Below are positions 55,345-64,000 of a stretch of 64,000 nt of DNA, in pieces (positions within the stretch are counted from its first letter, which is position 1; each line of letters begins with the position of its first letter). Below the pieces are notes generated by a model, which was not told the origin of the DNA, searched no databases, and saw only the letters and a list, made by a program, of their open reading frames with translations. Source of the DNA: Paludibacter sp. (lineage in GTDB: Bacteria > Bacteroidota > Bacteroidia > Bacteroidales > Paludibacteraceae); the NCBI RefSeq assembly GCF_009712605.1, contig NZ_WASO01000002.1, forward strand, positions 186,001 through 250,000, written 5' to 3'. The translations under genes and the position numbers were made by a program.

Positions 55345-55500
55345 CGAAGTAGTAATGAGTAATGAGTGTTTAGTTAGTGAGAAAGCGAACTGGTGAACGC
55401 CAAGTCATAAGCATTCTACATTTCCATTTTGCTCTTTGTGATTGCTTTGTGTTCTTTGTGGTTAACACAGATTCTTCACCACAAAGTATACGCCGGACTT
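55345..55500. repeat. Composite repeat: GTGAG run, ggcttggcgttcacc-like junction and CACAAAG element
   Basis: agtgagaaagcgaact, then ggtgaacgccaagtcataag, then ctttgtgttctttgtgg and accacaaag occur here in inverted order relative to 26480-26650. This 433-base spacer holds no gene. From 55500 to 55697 the text is AT-rich without a clear signal. Confidence 0.55.
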
Positions 55501-55697
55501 TGCCAGGAGATTAACATCAGCAAGAGAATATTTTTTTTGCTGAGTGTTTATATTTGTAGTTAAGTAATATTGAATAAAAGATGTGTTTGATTCTTAAATG
55601 GCAAACAAGTGTACTCATTCTGACCTCAGAATTCCTTCAGTTGGTGGTGAAACGTTTGTCTGGAATATTTAATGCTGCGTATTAATATCACTTCTTC

Positions 55698-56708
55698 ATG
55701 TACGAATTTAATGATTTGGAAAATACTCTGATTTCATGGAATTTGCTTGATAAAAGTCAAGACCAGAATATTTTCAAAACAAGAGAGTGGTTGGCATTTT
55801 TGCAAAAAACACAACATGCAGAGCCATGCGTTGTTGAAATTTACGACAATGGAAATCTTATCGGCTATTTTGTGGGTGAGAATTTAAGGAAGGTGATTAA
55901 AATCGTTGCCAGTCCGTTTGAGGGCTGCTCCACCGGTTTTCAGGGATTGAATATGCTAAAACCAATTACATCTGCAGAGCGGGTGAAGATATATGAATCG
56001 CTGATTTTGTTTTTGTTCCAATCAAAGCAATGTCTGTTTTTTCAGGCAACCGACTGGCAGATGAGTGTTGAAGATTTGGCACATTCGGTTTTGCAATATG
56101 AACCAGTCAACGGTTATTCGATTGATCTTACCCGGCCGGAAGACGCAATTCTTCGGGATTTTAATGAGTCAAGCCGGAAGAATGTCAATAAGTCGGGAAG
56201 GCGCGGAGTGCTACTCAGGCAGGCTGAAGACCCGAAGAAATTTATGGATGATTATTACCGACAGTTGCAGGATGTGTTTTGCAAACAGGGCATGAAGCCG
56301 ACTTATTCAAAGAATAGAGTTGCCGCGCTTGTCGATACTTTATATCCAACCGGTCATCTTTTGCTACTCGAGTCGCTTTCTCCGGAAGGTAATTCTATTG
56401 CGACTGGTCTTTTCCTTGGAAAAAATAACTTTTCTTCGGCTTGGGGACAGGCTAGTTATAAGGATTCTCATTCTCTTTTTCCAAATGAAGCGATGTGGTT
56501 TGAGGCAATGCGTTATTGGAAAAATGCGGGTGCAACTGTTTTTGAACTGGGCGGTGGCGGAGAATATAAAAAGAAGTATGGAGGTATTCCGTATGTAAAA
56601 CCCCGTCTTATAGCAACAAAATATCAGGCGCTTCACTCCCTGAAGCAGCTTGCCAAACGAAGCTACTATTTTACAAGAAAAGTAGCCTCCGTGATCTGTT
56701 CCTCGTAA
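55698..56708 (+). CDS. FemAB/GNAT-like acyltransferase
   Basis: 336 residues. A tandem-GNAT layout is suggested by VVEIYDNGNLIGYFVG in the first half and DDYYRQLQDVFCKQGMKPTYS, LLESLSPEGNSIATGLFLG and FELGGGGEYKKKYGG in the second. The last block is the common ending of FemAB/BioF2-like proteins. The substrate is unknown. It is alone on the plus strand, outside the polysaccharide cluster, and not a close copy of the protein at 34927-35760. Confidence 0.7.
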   Translation: MYEFNDLENTLISWNLLDKSQDQNIFKTREWLAFLQKTQHAEPCVVEIYDNGNLIGYFVGENLRKVIKIVASPFEGCSTGFQGLNMLKPITSAERVKIYESLILFLFQSKQCLFFQATDWQMSVEDLAHSVLQYEPVNGYSIDLTRPEDAILRDFNESSRKNVNKSGRRGVLLRQAEDPKKFMDDYYRQLQDVFCKQGMKPTYSKNRVAALVDTLYPTGHLLLLESLSPEGNSIATGLFLGKNNFSSAWGQASYKDSHSLFPNEAMWFEAMRYWKNAGATVFELGGGGEYKKKYGGIPYVKPRLIATKYQALHSLKQLAKRSYYFTRKVASVICSS

Positions 56709-56869
56709 ATGTGGTTGGTTCTGTCTTGTTCTAAAGGCCAAAACCTTCAAATCTCAGGTAATATAGACATTAGAAAGAAATTGTTTAGTTGTAACATACT
56801 AAGTGATTTTCGGTTCGGTATGTGGTTGTTGTCTGTGTCAATCAATTAGGAATTTGAAACAAAATTGCC

Positions 56870-56877
56870 TATCTTTG
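56870..56877 (+). promoter_or_regulatory. Putative -7 box of fabG
   Basis: TATCTTTG followed by CAG is a full match to TAnnTTTG. The fabG ATG is 121 bases downstream, leaving a leader of about 110 bases. Confidence 0.5.
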
Positions 56878-56998
56878 CAGCCCGTTTATAACCAAAAAGG
56901 ATTGTAAACTTTGAAATTTCAAGCTGTTGGTTGTTTTAATGACAATCGCAGTATCAGACCAAAAATTACGTCTAACCTGAAAATTAAAACTGTAAGAA

Positions 56999-57745
56999 AT
57001 GAAATTATTAGAAGGGAAAGTCGCTATTGTGACGGGTGCCGCTCGTGGCATCGGCAAAGCCATCGCTCTTAAATTAGCCAGCGAGGGTGCCGATATTGCT
57101 TTCACCGATTTGAATATCGATGAAAATGCTTTGGCAACTCAAAAAGAAATTGAAGCTTTAGGTGTTAAAGCCAAAGGTTATGCTTCCAATGCAGCCAATT
57201 TTGAAGATACTCACAATGTTGTTGCTGAGATTGCTAAAGAATTCGGTCATATTGATGTTTTGGTAAATAACGCAGGTATCACCAAAGATGGTTTGATGAT
57301 GCGTATGAGCGAAGCTCAATGGGATGCGGTAATTAATGTAAACCTTAAGTCGGCTTTCAACTTCATTCATGCCTGTACACCAATCATGATGAAGCAAAAA
57401 TCGGGCAGTATTATCAATATGAGCTCTGTGGTAGGAGTTTCTGGTAATGCCGGTCAATGTAACTATTCTGCATCTAAAGCAGGTATGATTGGCCTTGCTA
57501 AATCAATTGCAAAAGAACTTGGTTCAAGAGGCGTTCGTGCCAATGCAATTGCTCCGGGTTTCATTGAAACAGAAATGACTCATGCACTGACTGACGAACA
57601 ACGCGCTAAATGGGCAGAAACAATTCCTTTGCGCCGCGGAGGCTCGCCTGACGAAGTTGCAAAAGTAACCCTGTTCCTCGCATCCGATCTCTCTTCGTAT
57701 GTATCTGGTCAGGTTATTCATGTTTGTGGAGGAATGAACACCTGA
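56999..57745 (+). CDS. fabG: 3-oxoacyl-[acyl-carrier-protein] reductase
   Basis: 248 residues. TGAARGIG is at 12-19, [14 protein letters not shown] is the FabG-specific block, and the catalytic residues are Ser143, Tyr156 and Lys160 (CNYSASKAG). The closing [13 protein letters not shown] is typical. It performs the first reduction in fatty acid elongation with NADPH. Codons favour highly expressed forms compared with neighbours. Confidence 0.93.
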   Translation: MKLLEGKVAIVTGAARGIGKAIALKLASEGADIAFTDLNIDENALATQKEIEALGVKAKGYASNAANFEDTHNVVAEIAKEFGHIDVLVNNAGITKDGLMMRMSEAQWDAVINVNLKSAFNFIHACTPIMMKQKSGSIINMSSVVGVSGNAGQCNYSASKAGMIGLAKSIAKELGSRGVRANAIAPGFIETEMTHALTDEQRAKWAETIPLRRGGSPDEVAKVTLFLASDLSSYVSGQVIHVCGGMNT

Positions 57746-57775
57746 TCATTCTCCGTCAATCAAATTAATTAATAC

Positions 57776-57816
57776 AACGCAGGCACGCAAATCAAATTCT
57801 TTGTGTGTTCTGCGTT
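57776..57816 (+). terminator. Imperfect hairpin after fabG
   Basis: aacgcaggcacgcaa pairs with ttgtgtgttctgcgtt with mismatches and a 10-base loop. The following T run is short, so termination is uncertain. Confidence 0.35.
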
Positions 57817-57964
57817 GCCGTTTATTAAGATAATACCATCAGAGGATAAAAATGATTTTATCGCCATTTTATCGGTAGAATTAACCGGATTTGAGTATAT
57901 GAATGCTTCCGTGTTAATCTCTCAGGTGAAATGTTCAGCTTCAATCGTACATCGTAAATTGTAA

Positions 57965-59488
57965 ATGAATATGGCTTCAGTCGAAATATTGGATACCACG
58001 TTACGTGACGGGGAACAAACTTCCGGCGTTTCTTTTACCGTACACGAAAAATTAAGTATAGCACGGCTTTTGCTCGAAGAACTTAAGGTCGACCGCATTG
58101 AAATTGCTTCTGCTCGTGTGTCGGAAGGTGAATTTGATTCTGTGAAACGAATTGCCGAATGGGCACAGAAAAACGGTCATATTGATCGGGTTGAAGTTCT
58201 TGGCTTTGTTGACGGTAATCTTTCTCTGAACTGGATTCGCGATGCAGGTTGTACCGTCCTTAATCTTTTGTGTAAAGGTTCGCTGAAGCACTGTAAGCAT
58301 CAGCTAAAGAAAAGTCCCGAACAGCATGTGGCGGATATTAAACAGGTACTTGCGGCTGCCAAAGAAGTGGGTGTCAGTGTCAATGTTTATCTGGAGGATT
58401 GGTCGAACGGGATGCGTGAGTCTGAGGAGTATGTCTACTTTATGGTAGATTCTCTGAAAGACGAGGATATTAAGCGTTTTATGCTCCCTGATACACTTGG
58501 AATTCTCAATCCATCTGAAACAGCTGATTTTTGCAGTAGGATGATCGCCCGTTATCCGGATGTTTTCTTTGATTTTCACGCGCATAACGACTATGATTTT
58601 GCCGTTGCCAATGTGTTCGAAGCTATTAAGGCCGGCATTAAAGGTGTACACGTGACAGTAAATGGTTTGGGTGAAAGAGCAGGAAATGCTCCGCTTTCAA
58701 GCGTTATAGCGGTGTTGCACGACCATTTAAATATCGAAACCAAACTGTGCGAAGATAAAATAAATTCGATCAGTAAAGTGGTGGAAACGTATTCCGGTAT
58801 TCGCATACCGCCCAATAAACCGGTTATCGGCGAAAGTGTCTTTACACAGGTGGCAGGTGTTCATGCCGACGGAGATAACAAGAAAAATCTTTATTATAAC
58901 GATCTCTTGCCTGAACGCTTTGGGCGGGAACGTCAGTACGCGCTTGGTAAAACATCGGGCAAGGCTAATATTCTAAAGAATCTACAGGTTCTTGGAATTG
59001 AGCTTGACGATGATATGATGCGCCGGGTGACGGCTCGCGTTATCGAGTTAGGTGACAAAAAAGAGATGGTTTCTCTTGATGAATTGCCATATATTGTTGC
59101 CGACGTACTGAAGAGCGAAAAAGAAGACCAGGCTATCAAGATACTCAATTACTCTTTGGCACTAACTTACGGGCTTCATCCTGTTGCTACAGTCAAAATG
59201 GAGATCAATGGCGAAATTCACGAGCAAACGGCAGCAGGGCATGGTCAGTATAATGCGGTATCGAAAGCGATGTGGAAAATTTACAAAACACTGCATAAGC
59301 CGGCTCCCGAATTGATTGATTATGTGGTTGTAATTCCCCCCGGTGGAAAGACGGATGCTTTTGTTCAGACTATTATTACCTGGAAATTCAAGGATAAGAT
59401 ATTTAAAACCAGGGGGCTGGATGGTGACCAAACAGTTGCAGCAATCAAAGCCACTATCAAGATGCTTAATCTTATTGAAGAAATGTAG
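57965..59488 (+). CDS. 2-isopropylmalate synthase / citramalate synthase family enzyme
   Basis: 507 residues. VEILDTTLRDGEQTSGVSFT is the HMGL-type N-terminal signature with the metal Asp, FDFHAHNDYDFAVAN supplies the metal histidines, and GLGERAGNAPL is the glycine-rich signature. The C-terminal third (about 375-507) is the LeuA regulatory fold. The gene is not in a leu or ilv operon, and its sequence is compatible with isopropylmalate or citramalate synthase. It condenses acetyl-CoA with a 2-oxoacid. Confidence 0.85.
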   Translation: MNMASVEILDTTLRDGEQTSGVSFTVHEKLSIARLLLEELKVDRIEIASARVSEGEFDSVKRIAEWAQKNGHIDRVEVLGFVDGNLSLNWIRDAGCTVLNLLCKGSLKHCKHQLKKSPEQHVADIKQVLAAAKEVGVSVNVYLEDWSNGMRESEEYVYFMVDSLKDEDIKRFMLPDTLGILNPSETADFCSRMIARYPDVFFDFHAHNDYDFAVANVFEAIKAGIKGVHVTVNGLGERAGNAPLSSVIAVLHDHLNIETKLCEDKINSISKVVETYSGIRIPPNKPVIGESVFTQVAGVHADGDNKKNLYYNDLLPERFGRERQYALGKTSGKANILKNLQVLGIELDDDMMRRVTARVIELGDKKEMVSLDELPYIVADVLKSEKEDQAIKILNYSLALTYGLHPVATVKMEINGEIHEQTAAGHGQYNAVSKAMWKIYKTLHKPAPELIDYVVVIPPGGKTDAFVQTIITWKFKDKIFKTRGLDGDQTVAAIKATIKMLNLIEEM

Positions 59489-59573
59489 CCTTCTATGTTT
59501 GGCATGCAAAGTTGTTATGCAATTTAGTCCGGTTTTATCTTTCTGATTTTCAAACCATCAACTGATTTTTGTT

Positions 59574-60134
59574 GTGAACTTTATAACTATTCTTGCCATT
59601 GCGATCGGATTGTGCATGGACACGGTTTCCGTTTCTATTGCAGCCGGTTGTAATAAGCACCACTTCAAGCCTAAGGTGATACTTCGCTATGCGTTGATCC
59701 TTGCTCTTTTTCAGGCCGGAATGCCAATCATTGGCTGGTTTTTGGGAGAACGTGTAGCTCATCTTATTTCTGAATTTGATCACTGGATAGCTTTTGCTCT
59801 TTTAGCGCTTGTGGGTGGTAAAATGGCTTACGATGGTATTTGTGGGCATCCGGAGAAAATGAAGCTCAAAATATCTTCATATAAAGTCGTCGTAACGCTG
59901 GCAATTGCTACCAGTATCGATGCATTTGCTGTCGGATTTACCATCTCAACCTTAGGTCAAAGTATTTGGTATCCAACCACTATTATTGGTGTTTGTACCT
60001 TTTTATTTGCTCTTACCGGTATTTGGCTTGGCAGAAAAATGGGGCATAGATTTCAAAAATCGGCAGAAATCATCGGAGGTTTTTTGTTGATTGCTATTGG
60101 CGCCAAAATTGTTATTGAGCATCTTTGTTCGTAA
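59574..60134 (+). CDS. mntP: Manganese efflux pump MntP
   Basis: 186 residues starting with GTG at 59574, the only start that keeps the first helix. Six membrane segments in two DUF204 repeats: GLCMDTVSVSIAAGC in the first and ATSIDAFAVGFTIS in the second, each with the conserved Asp. It exports Mn2+. The next gene, mazG, starts 40 bases on. Confidence 0.92.
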   Translation: MNFITILAIAIGLCMDTVSVSIAAGCNKHHFKPKVILRYALILALFQAGMPIIGWFLGERVAHLISEFDHWIAFALLALVGGKMAYDGICGHPEKMKLKISSYKVVVTLAIATSIDAFAVGFTISTLGQSIWYPTTIIGVCTFLFALTGIWLGRKMGHRFQKSAEIIGGFLLIAIGAKIVIEHLCS

Positions 60135-60174
60135 TCGAACAAGAATCAAAGTATGAATATTTAATTGTAAGAAA

Positions 60175-60963
60175 ATGAAGACAAATATAGATAAAGCACT
60201 GGTATCATTCCGGAATCTTTTGGAGATAATGGATGAACTGCGTGAGAAATGCCCCTGGGATAAAGAACAAACGTTTGAGAGCCTTCGCACGCTCACTATA
60301 GAGGAAACGTATGAACTGGCCGATGCAATAGCTAAAGAGAGTCCTCTCTCGATTAAAAAGGAATTGGGCGATATTCTCCTTCATATTGTGTTTTACGCTA
60401 AAATCGGAAGCGAAACAGGTGATTTTACCATCGATCAGGTTATTGATGCTTTGTCGGAAAAACTAATTTATCGTCACCCTCATATTTTTGCGGATAATAC
60501 TGCGAATACGCCTCAAGAGGTAAAGGATCAGTGGGAACAACTTAAGCTGAAAGAAAAGGGGGGCAACAAAACCGTATTGAGTGGAGTCCCTTCGGCTTTG
60601 CCGGCTATGATTAAAGCTCACCGTATGCAGGATAAAGCCCGTGGCGTTGGTTTTGATTGGGAGCAAAAGGAACAGGTTTGGGATAAAGTAGCCGAAGAAC
60701 TCGAAGAGCTTAAAGTAGAGGTGGCTAAGGGTGATTTAGACAAAACAGAAGCTGAATTCGGTGATTTTCTATTCAGCATAATCAATGCCGCCCGACTTTA
60801 CAATATAAACCCCGAGAATGCGCTTGAAAAAACCAATGCGAAATTTATGCGACGGTTTAATTATCTCGAAGATCAAACGATTAAAAAGGGAATTGAACTG
60901 AAGCGTTTAAGCCTTGATGAAATGAACCAAATCTGGGATGAAGCTAAAGCAAAAGGGTTATGA
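60175..60963 (+). CDS. mazG: Nucleoside triphosphate pyrophosphohydrolase MazG
   Basis: 262 residues. Two MazG domains: the first has ELREKCPWDKEQTFESL, TIEETYELADAI and KELGDILLHIVF, with the EExxE and ExxD metal motifs; the second has VAEELEELKVE and EFGDFLFSIIN. It hydrolyses NTPs to NMP and pyrophosphate as a house-cleaning or (p)ppGpp-modulating enzyme. Its end overlaps the next gene by 6 bases in convergent orientation. Confidence 0.94.
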   Translation: MKTNIDKALVSFRNLLEIMDELREKCPWDKEQTFESLRTLTIEETYELADAIAKESPLSIKKELGDILLHIVFYAKIGSETGDFTIDQVIDALSEKLIYRHPHIFADNTANTPQEVKDQWEQLKLKEKGGNKTVLSGVPSALPAMIKAHRMQDKARGVGFDWEQKEQVWDKVAEELEELKVEVAKGDLDKTEAEFGDFLFSIINAARLYNINPENALEKTNAKFMRRFNYLEDQTIKKGIELKRLSLDEMNQIWDEAKAKGL

Positions 60964-61947
60964 TACTCTTTTGCTTTTTATTTTTAGGATGATAAAGGGT
61001 GCAATCGTCATTGCTGGTTTGCCTCCATGTTGAAGGATTTGATTCAAAGTGTGAAAGAATATCTTTTTTGCGGACGACTGCTGATTAATCGTATAAAAAC
61101 CATTGCTGAAGCTGACTGCAAATCCAGCGGCGTTAATGATTGATTTGTATGTTTTCAAAGGTAAAATCCGCTCTATCCAGCTCCCGGAATTGGGGTCGCA
61201 GGTGTTGTGTGAGGGTAGCCTTTGAGGCAAACTGCCGTTTAACAGGTAATCGTTTGTCATTTTCGTAATATCATCATAGATTTTACCCTTCGATAAAAGC
61301 GAAAGCATCTGGATATCCTGCTTATTGAACTCCGGATGGTGTTTGCTGATATATTCTTCTCTCATCGAGAGAAAGAAATTTCTTTCGACTTCATCCATCA
61401 TCTTGAACAAGCGTTTCCGGTGTCGAAAATTACAGGGGTTTGCACTGGTTGTAAAACACATTTTCATCTTCGGATTGATGTCGTGTAATTGAGAAAACAA
61501 CCCTTCGAGGTCATAAATATGTTCGATGACATCGATGGAAATCAAATAATCCGGTATTATATTATTAGTCTTGCAATATGCAGAAAGCTCTATCGTAGAA
61601 CCTTCGATTATAATATCAGGGGCGGTTTGTAATGCTGTTCCGATTTTCTTGACTGTGGATATTGCCAACGGGTTGTTGTCGCAGTAAATAACATGGAATC
61701 CCAACATTTTCAGAAAGCAACTCAGAAATCCGTGTCCTCCTCCAAAATCAACGATTGTGCCTTTGTGCTTACCGGTCTTTAACAGGTCGATGCAGCGTTT
61801 GTAAATGCTGAAATGGTAGTTGATTTTTGGCAATATGTCGAAGATATATTGCAGGTTATATTCGTTGATGCCAAGGCTTTTGTAGTCGAGATTCAAAATC
61901 CGGTGAATACAATCATTTTCGATATCTTCAATCAATTGTTTGGCCAT
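60958..61947 (-). CDS. SAM-dependent methyltransferase
   Basis: 329 residues. GTIVDFGGGHGFLSCFLKMLGFHVIYCDN is the SAM-binding region, DYLISIDVIEHIYDLEGLF motif II and MKMCFTTSANPCN motif III. The N-terminal 60 residues are not recognisable. The family resembles methyltransferases of lipids or sugars. It separates hemD from mazG. Confidence 0.82.
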   Translation of the reverse strand: MAKQLIEDIENDCIHRILNLDYKSLGINEYNLQYIFDILPKINYHFSIYKRCIDLLKTGKHKGTIVDFGGGHGFLSCFLKMLGFHVIYCDNNPLAISTVKKIGTALQTAPDIIIEGSTIELSAYCKTNNIIPDYLISIDVIEHIYDLEGLFSQLHDINPKMKMCFTTSANPCNFRHRKRLFKMMDEVERNFFLSMREEYISKHHPEFNKQDIQMLSLLSKGKIYDDITKMTNDYLLNGSLPQRLPSHNTCDPNSGSWIERILPLKTYKSIINAAGFAVSFSNGFYTINQQSSAKKIFFHTLNQILQHGGKPAMTIAPFIILKIKSKRVS

Positions 61948-61960
61948 AAATAGAACAGTA

Positions 61961-61998
61961 AAGGCCCTTCTTTTTTATGAGAAGAGCCTTTTGTTTTT
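61961..61998. terminator. Hairpin between hemD and the methyltransferase gene
   Basis: aaggcccttct and agaagagcctt enclose an A/T loop with one mismatch. A T-rich tail follows on the plus strand (tttgtttttt), less clearly on the minus strand, although the adjacent genes are both on the minus strand. Confidence 0.45.
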
Positions 61999-62015
61999 TA
62001 TTGTCGAGAGAATAC

Positions 62016-62774
62016 TTATTTCTTGGCGTTTTTATGATTCTCCTTAATGAAAAGATCCAGTGCAGTCGTCATAGATGGCGCATCAGGTCTGGGGGCTTCC
62101 AAATCCAGACGCAAACCGGCATCACGAACTGCGTTTGCTGTTGTTGCACCAAAACATCCGATCTGAATTTCTCCCTGATCGAATTCCGGGAAGTTCTTCA
62201 TCAGAGAAGCAATTCCCTGAGGACTGAAGAAAATCAACATGTCATAGTTAAATTCTTCCTCCGGTGTAAAGTCATTGCTGACCGTCCGGTACATAATTCC
62301 AACATCATGCTTTACCTGATATTTGTCAAGTAAATGCAGAATTTCTTCATTGTGAACGTCGGACAAAACAACAAGGAAGTTTTCACTCAGGTGTTTTGAT
62401 ATTACGGTGAACAAGTCTGGTAATTTTCCTGTTGCACCAAAGAATACCTTGCGCTTACGATACTGAATGTATTTTTGTAAATACAGAGCCACTGACTCTG
62501 AAATGCAAAAGTATTTCATCGTTTCCGGCATAGTTATTCTCATTTCTTCGCAAATGCGGAAGAAATTATCTATCCCAGTTTTCGCAGTAAACATTACTGC
62601 GGAATGCTCAAGAATTGACACCTTTTGCTGACGAAATTCTTTCGCAGGAACCGGTTCAACCTTGATGAAGGGACGAAAATCTATTTTCACTCCATATTTT
62701 TCAACAATGTCGAAATAGGGTGATTTTTCTGAAGTCGGCCGTGGTTGTGAAACCAGAATTTTTTTAATCTTCAA
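62016..62774 (-). CDS. hemD: Uroporphyrinogen-III synthase
   Basis: 252 residues beginning with TTG at 62774 (MKIKKILVSQPRP); the conserved N-terminus of Bacteroidetes HemD starts exactly here and no ATG is available. IDFRPFIKVEPVPAKEF, AVMFTAKTGIDNFFRI, and IFFSPQGIASLMKNF with IGCFGATTANAVRDAG are the two lobes. It closes hydroxymethylbilane to uroporphyrinogen III for haem and cobalamin. It follows DUF4271 by 17 bases. Confidence 0.9.
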   Translation of the reverse strand: MKIKKILVSQPRPTSEKSPYFDIVEKYGVKIDFRPFIKVEPVPAKEFRQQKVSILEHSAVMFTAKTGIDNFFRICEEMRITMPETMKYFCISESVALYLQKYIQYRKRKVFFGATGKLPDLFTVISKHLSENFLVVLSDVHNEEILHLLDKYQVKHDVGIMYRTVSNDFTPEEEFNYDMLIFFSPQGIASLMKNFPEFDQGEIQIGCFGATTANAVRDAGLRLDLEAPRPDAPSMTTALDLFIKENHKNAKK

Positions 62775-62790
62775 AGCTCAAATACTTTAT

Positions 62791-63627
62791 TTACAGGCTA
62801 ATATTAAATAATTGTATTGCCCGAATAGCTACCAAAATTGGCAGTATTTCGAGAGTGCAAAGATACAAAATTATATAGAAGATTGAATAATAGTCAAGCC
62901 AAAAAATTTGTATAATCTTATAAAGGATTAATAAAATGGCTATAATACAGGCTATTATACTCATAATTTGTAGCCAGGGAACAAAGCTTAATGCTACCAA
63001 TGTTTGGAAAGCAACCATCGGAAGAAGGAATACTCCAAGCCCGAAGATTGTAGTGAAATAAGCGCTTACAAAGGGTGCAGTTTGTTTTTTGTCGAAGAAA
63101 ATGAAAGATAAGAACGAAAAGAGGATGTATTTGATCCAAAGTAACAACATAACTCCAACACTAATCCCGATTAACAGTATTAAAGCCATCAGGTTGTTGG
63201 CTCCGGGCACCAGTCCGGCAACAAAACTGTATGCATAAACCGAAAGACCAATTACTCCCAAAGCTCTGACTAACATTCTGAACCGTAATTCAGGGGCTGT
63301 AATTTCAGGTTCAAATATGCTGGAGCGTTCCCGTTGTTTCTTGAAAATTGAATTAAAACTTCCCCTAGCAACCGCTTTGGAGCGGAATAGTAAATAGGAG
63401 TAAATCAAAGTGATGAAAAGCAGCAATCCACTTGAAGTGTCGTAAGAGAAAAGGCCCTGAGGAGCAACTTTTCCTTCAAAACCTGAAATTTTCAGAATTT
63501 TGCTCGGAGTGGCTTGTGTTCTCAGGTATATATTGGTGCCATGTTTGCCCCATAGTGTGTCGATAGGGGTTATCTTGACCAAAGATGTGTCGTTGTTGCT
63601 TGTATGTATATTAGTGTCTGCCACCAA
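62791..63627 (-). CDS. DUF4271 membrane protein
   Basis: 278 residues if TTG at 63627 is used; GTG at 63624 is equally possible and no ATG exists near the start. About seven hydrophobic segments are visible from residue 65 onward, after a soluble N-terminus (IDTLWGKHGTNIYLR). The DUF4271-hemD adjacency is common in Bacteroidales; function unknown. A -7-type box (TATCTTTG, minus strand, 62858-62865) lies inside the gene, possibly for hemD. Confidence 0.85.
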   Translation of the reverse strand: MVADTNIHTSNNDTSLVKITPIDTLWGKHGTNIYLRTQATPSKILKISGFEGKVAPQGLFSYDTSSGLLLFITLIYSYLLFRSKAVARGSFNSIFKKQRERSSIFEPEITAPELRFRMLVRALGVIGLSVYAYSFVAGLVPGANNLMALILLIGISVGVMLLLWIKYILFSFLSFIFFDKKQTAPFVSAYFTTIFGLGVFLLPMVAFQTLVALSFVPWLQIMSIIACIIAILLILYKIIQIFWLDYYSIFYIILYLCTLEILPILVAIRAIQLFNISL

Positions 63628-63651
63628 AATAAATCTTTAATATGTATCTGT

Positions 63652-64000
63652 TCAGACTGCGGCGAAACTTCTTGCGTCGTCAGGCCATTCAACGGCATTT
63701 TTAATTGCCGGAATTACTTCTTCCGGGGTGTTGACTACTTTCCAGATTTGTCGATGCTCGTCGCGTAGAAAGTTCTCTGATGCAGCAACATGAAGAAGTT
63801 CGATGAAATGGTGAAAATAGTTATTGGTATTGAGTATTACAACCGGTTTTGCAAATAAGCCCAGTTGTTTCCACGTAATTATTTCGAAAAGCTCATCGAA
63901 AGTGCCGATTCCTCCCGGCAGGGCAACTGCGGCATCGGCCATTTCTGCCATCATGGCTTTACGCTGGTGCATCGTATCAACCACTTTTAAGTCCGTCAGC
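63652..64000 (-). CDS. LOG-family nucleotide 5'-monophosphate phosphoribohydrolase (5' end outside window)
   Basis: The frame continues to the window edge (LTDLKVVDTMHQRK), so the N-terminus is missing; about 115 residues are visible. TMHQRKAMMAEMADAAVALPGGIGTFDELFE contains the LOG signature PGGxGTxxE. These lysine-decarboxylase-like proteins remove the base from cytokinin or purine ribotides. It is 24 bases upstream of the DUF4271 start. Confidence 0.9.
   Translation of the reverse strand, partial: LTDLKVVDTMHQRKAMMAEMADAAVALPGGIGTFDELFEIITWKQLGLFAKPVVILNTNNYFHHFIELLHVAASENFLRDEHRQIWKVVNTPEEVIPAIKNAVEWPDDARSFAAV

Noticed and set aside
57746-57964. tRNA or riboswitch before the isopropylmalate-synthase-like gene
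   Set aside because: Only an imperfect terminator-like hairpin is seen; no cloverleaf or known aptamer pattern.

Overview
The window comes from a member of the Bacteroidetes, most likely order Bacteroidales. The signs are: a lipoprotein endoglucanase with a BACON domain beside a GH31 enzyme; a TonB-dependent receptor with an N-terminal carboxypeptidase-regulatory-like domain; a bifunctional HisB; the DUF4271-hemD pair; promoter -7 boxes of the TAnnTTTG type; weak or absent Shine-Dalgarno sequences; and GxxExxY and four-helix-bundle proteins lying among dispersed repeats. I cannot fix the genus. No rRNA, tRNA, CRISPR array, transposase or phage gene was recognised.

Layout. 1-3910: edge of a xyloglucan-type utilisation locus (GH31 alpha-xylosidase-like enzyme running off the left edge, BACON-GH5 endoglucanase). 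4172-11365: minus-strand housekeeping and membrane genes (ybeY, secreted barrel protein, two SDRs, MFS transporter, two ICMT-like membrane methyltransferases, zinc-ribbon membrane protein, K+ channel with RCK domains, Spy-like periplasmic protein). 11693-20062: miaA, outer-membrane proteins, nitroreductase, rsmG diverging from hisB, a BT0820-like HAD protein, and a GxxExxY gene bracketed by inverted repeats. 20198-26154: a CoA-disulfide reductase fused to three rhodanese domains plus a stand-alone rhodanese, a repeat-rich spacer, and a TonB-dependent receptor. 26758-32634: lptB, the RelA/SpoT homologue, phoH, a four-helix-bundle protein, glyA.

32766-53139 is a cell-surface polysaccharide cluster, all on the minus strand. 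In transcription order it holds ABC permease (wzm-like), methyltransferase, ABC ATPase with a substrate-binding C-terminus (wzt-like), a second methyltransferase, a run of GT2 and GT4 glycosyltransferases, an asparagine-synthetase-like amidotransferase, a third methyltransferase, a membrane-anchored five-bladed-propeller protein, a FemAB/GNAT-like protein and more glycosyltransferases. No Wzx flippase, Wzy polymerase or initiating transferase is visible, so the layout fits an ABC-exporter-dependent O-antigen or capsule whose chains may be capped by methylation. 53338-64000 returns to core genes: ABC-F ATPase, a second FemAB-like protein, fabG, an isopropylmalate-synthase-family enzyme, mntP, mazG, a methyltransferase, hemD, DUF4271 and a LOG-family protein cut by the right edge.

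The least explained content is between genes. At least five kinds of dispersed element are visible: arrays of short unrelated palindromes; a two-hairpin CCCC/GGGG element; a CACAAAG element in three tandem copies; GTGAG-rich runs; and AATTGATAATT-type simple repeats. The last kind also lies inside or at the ends of genes. It supplies in-frame codons to a glycosyltransferase and C-termini or stop codons to three other minus-strand genes.
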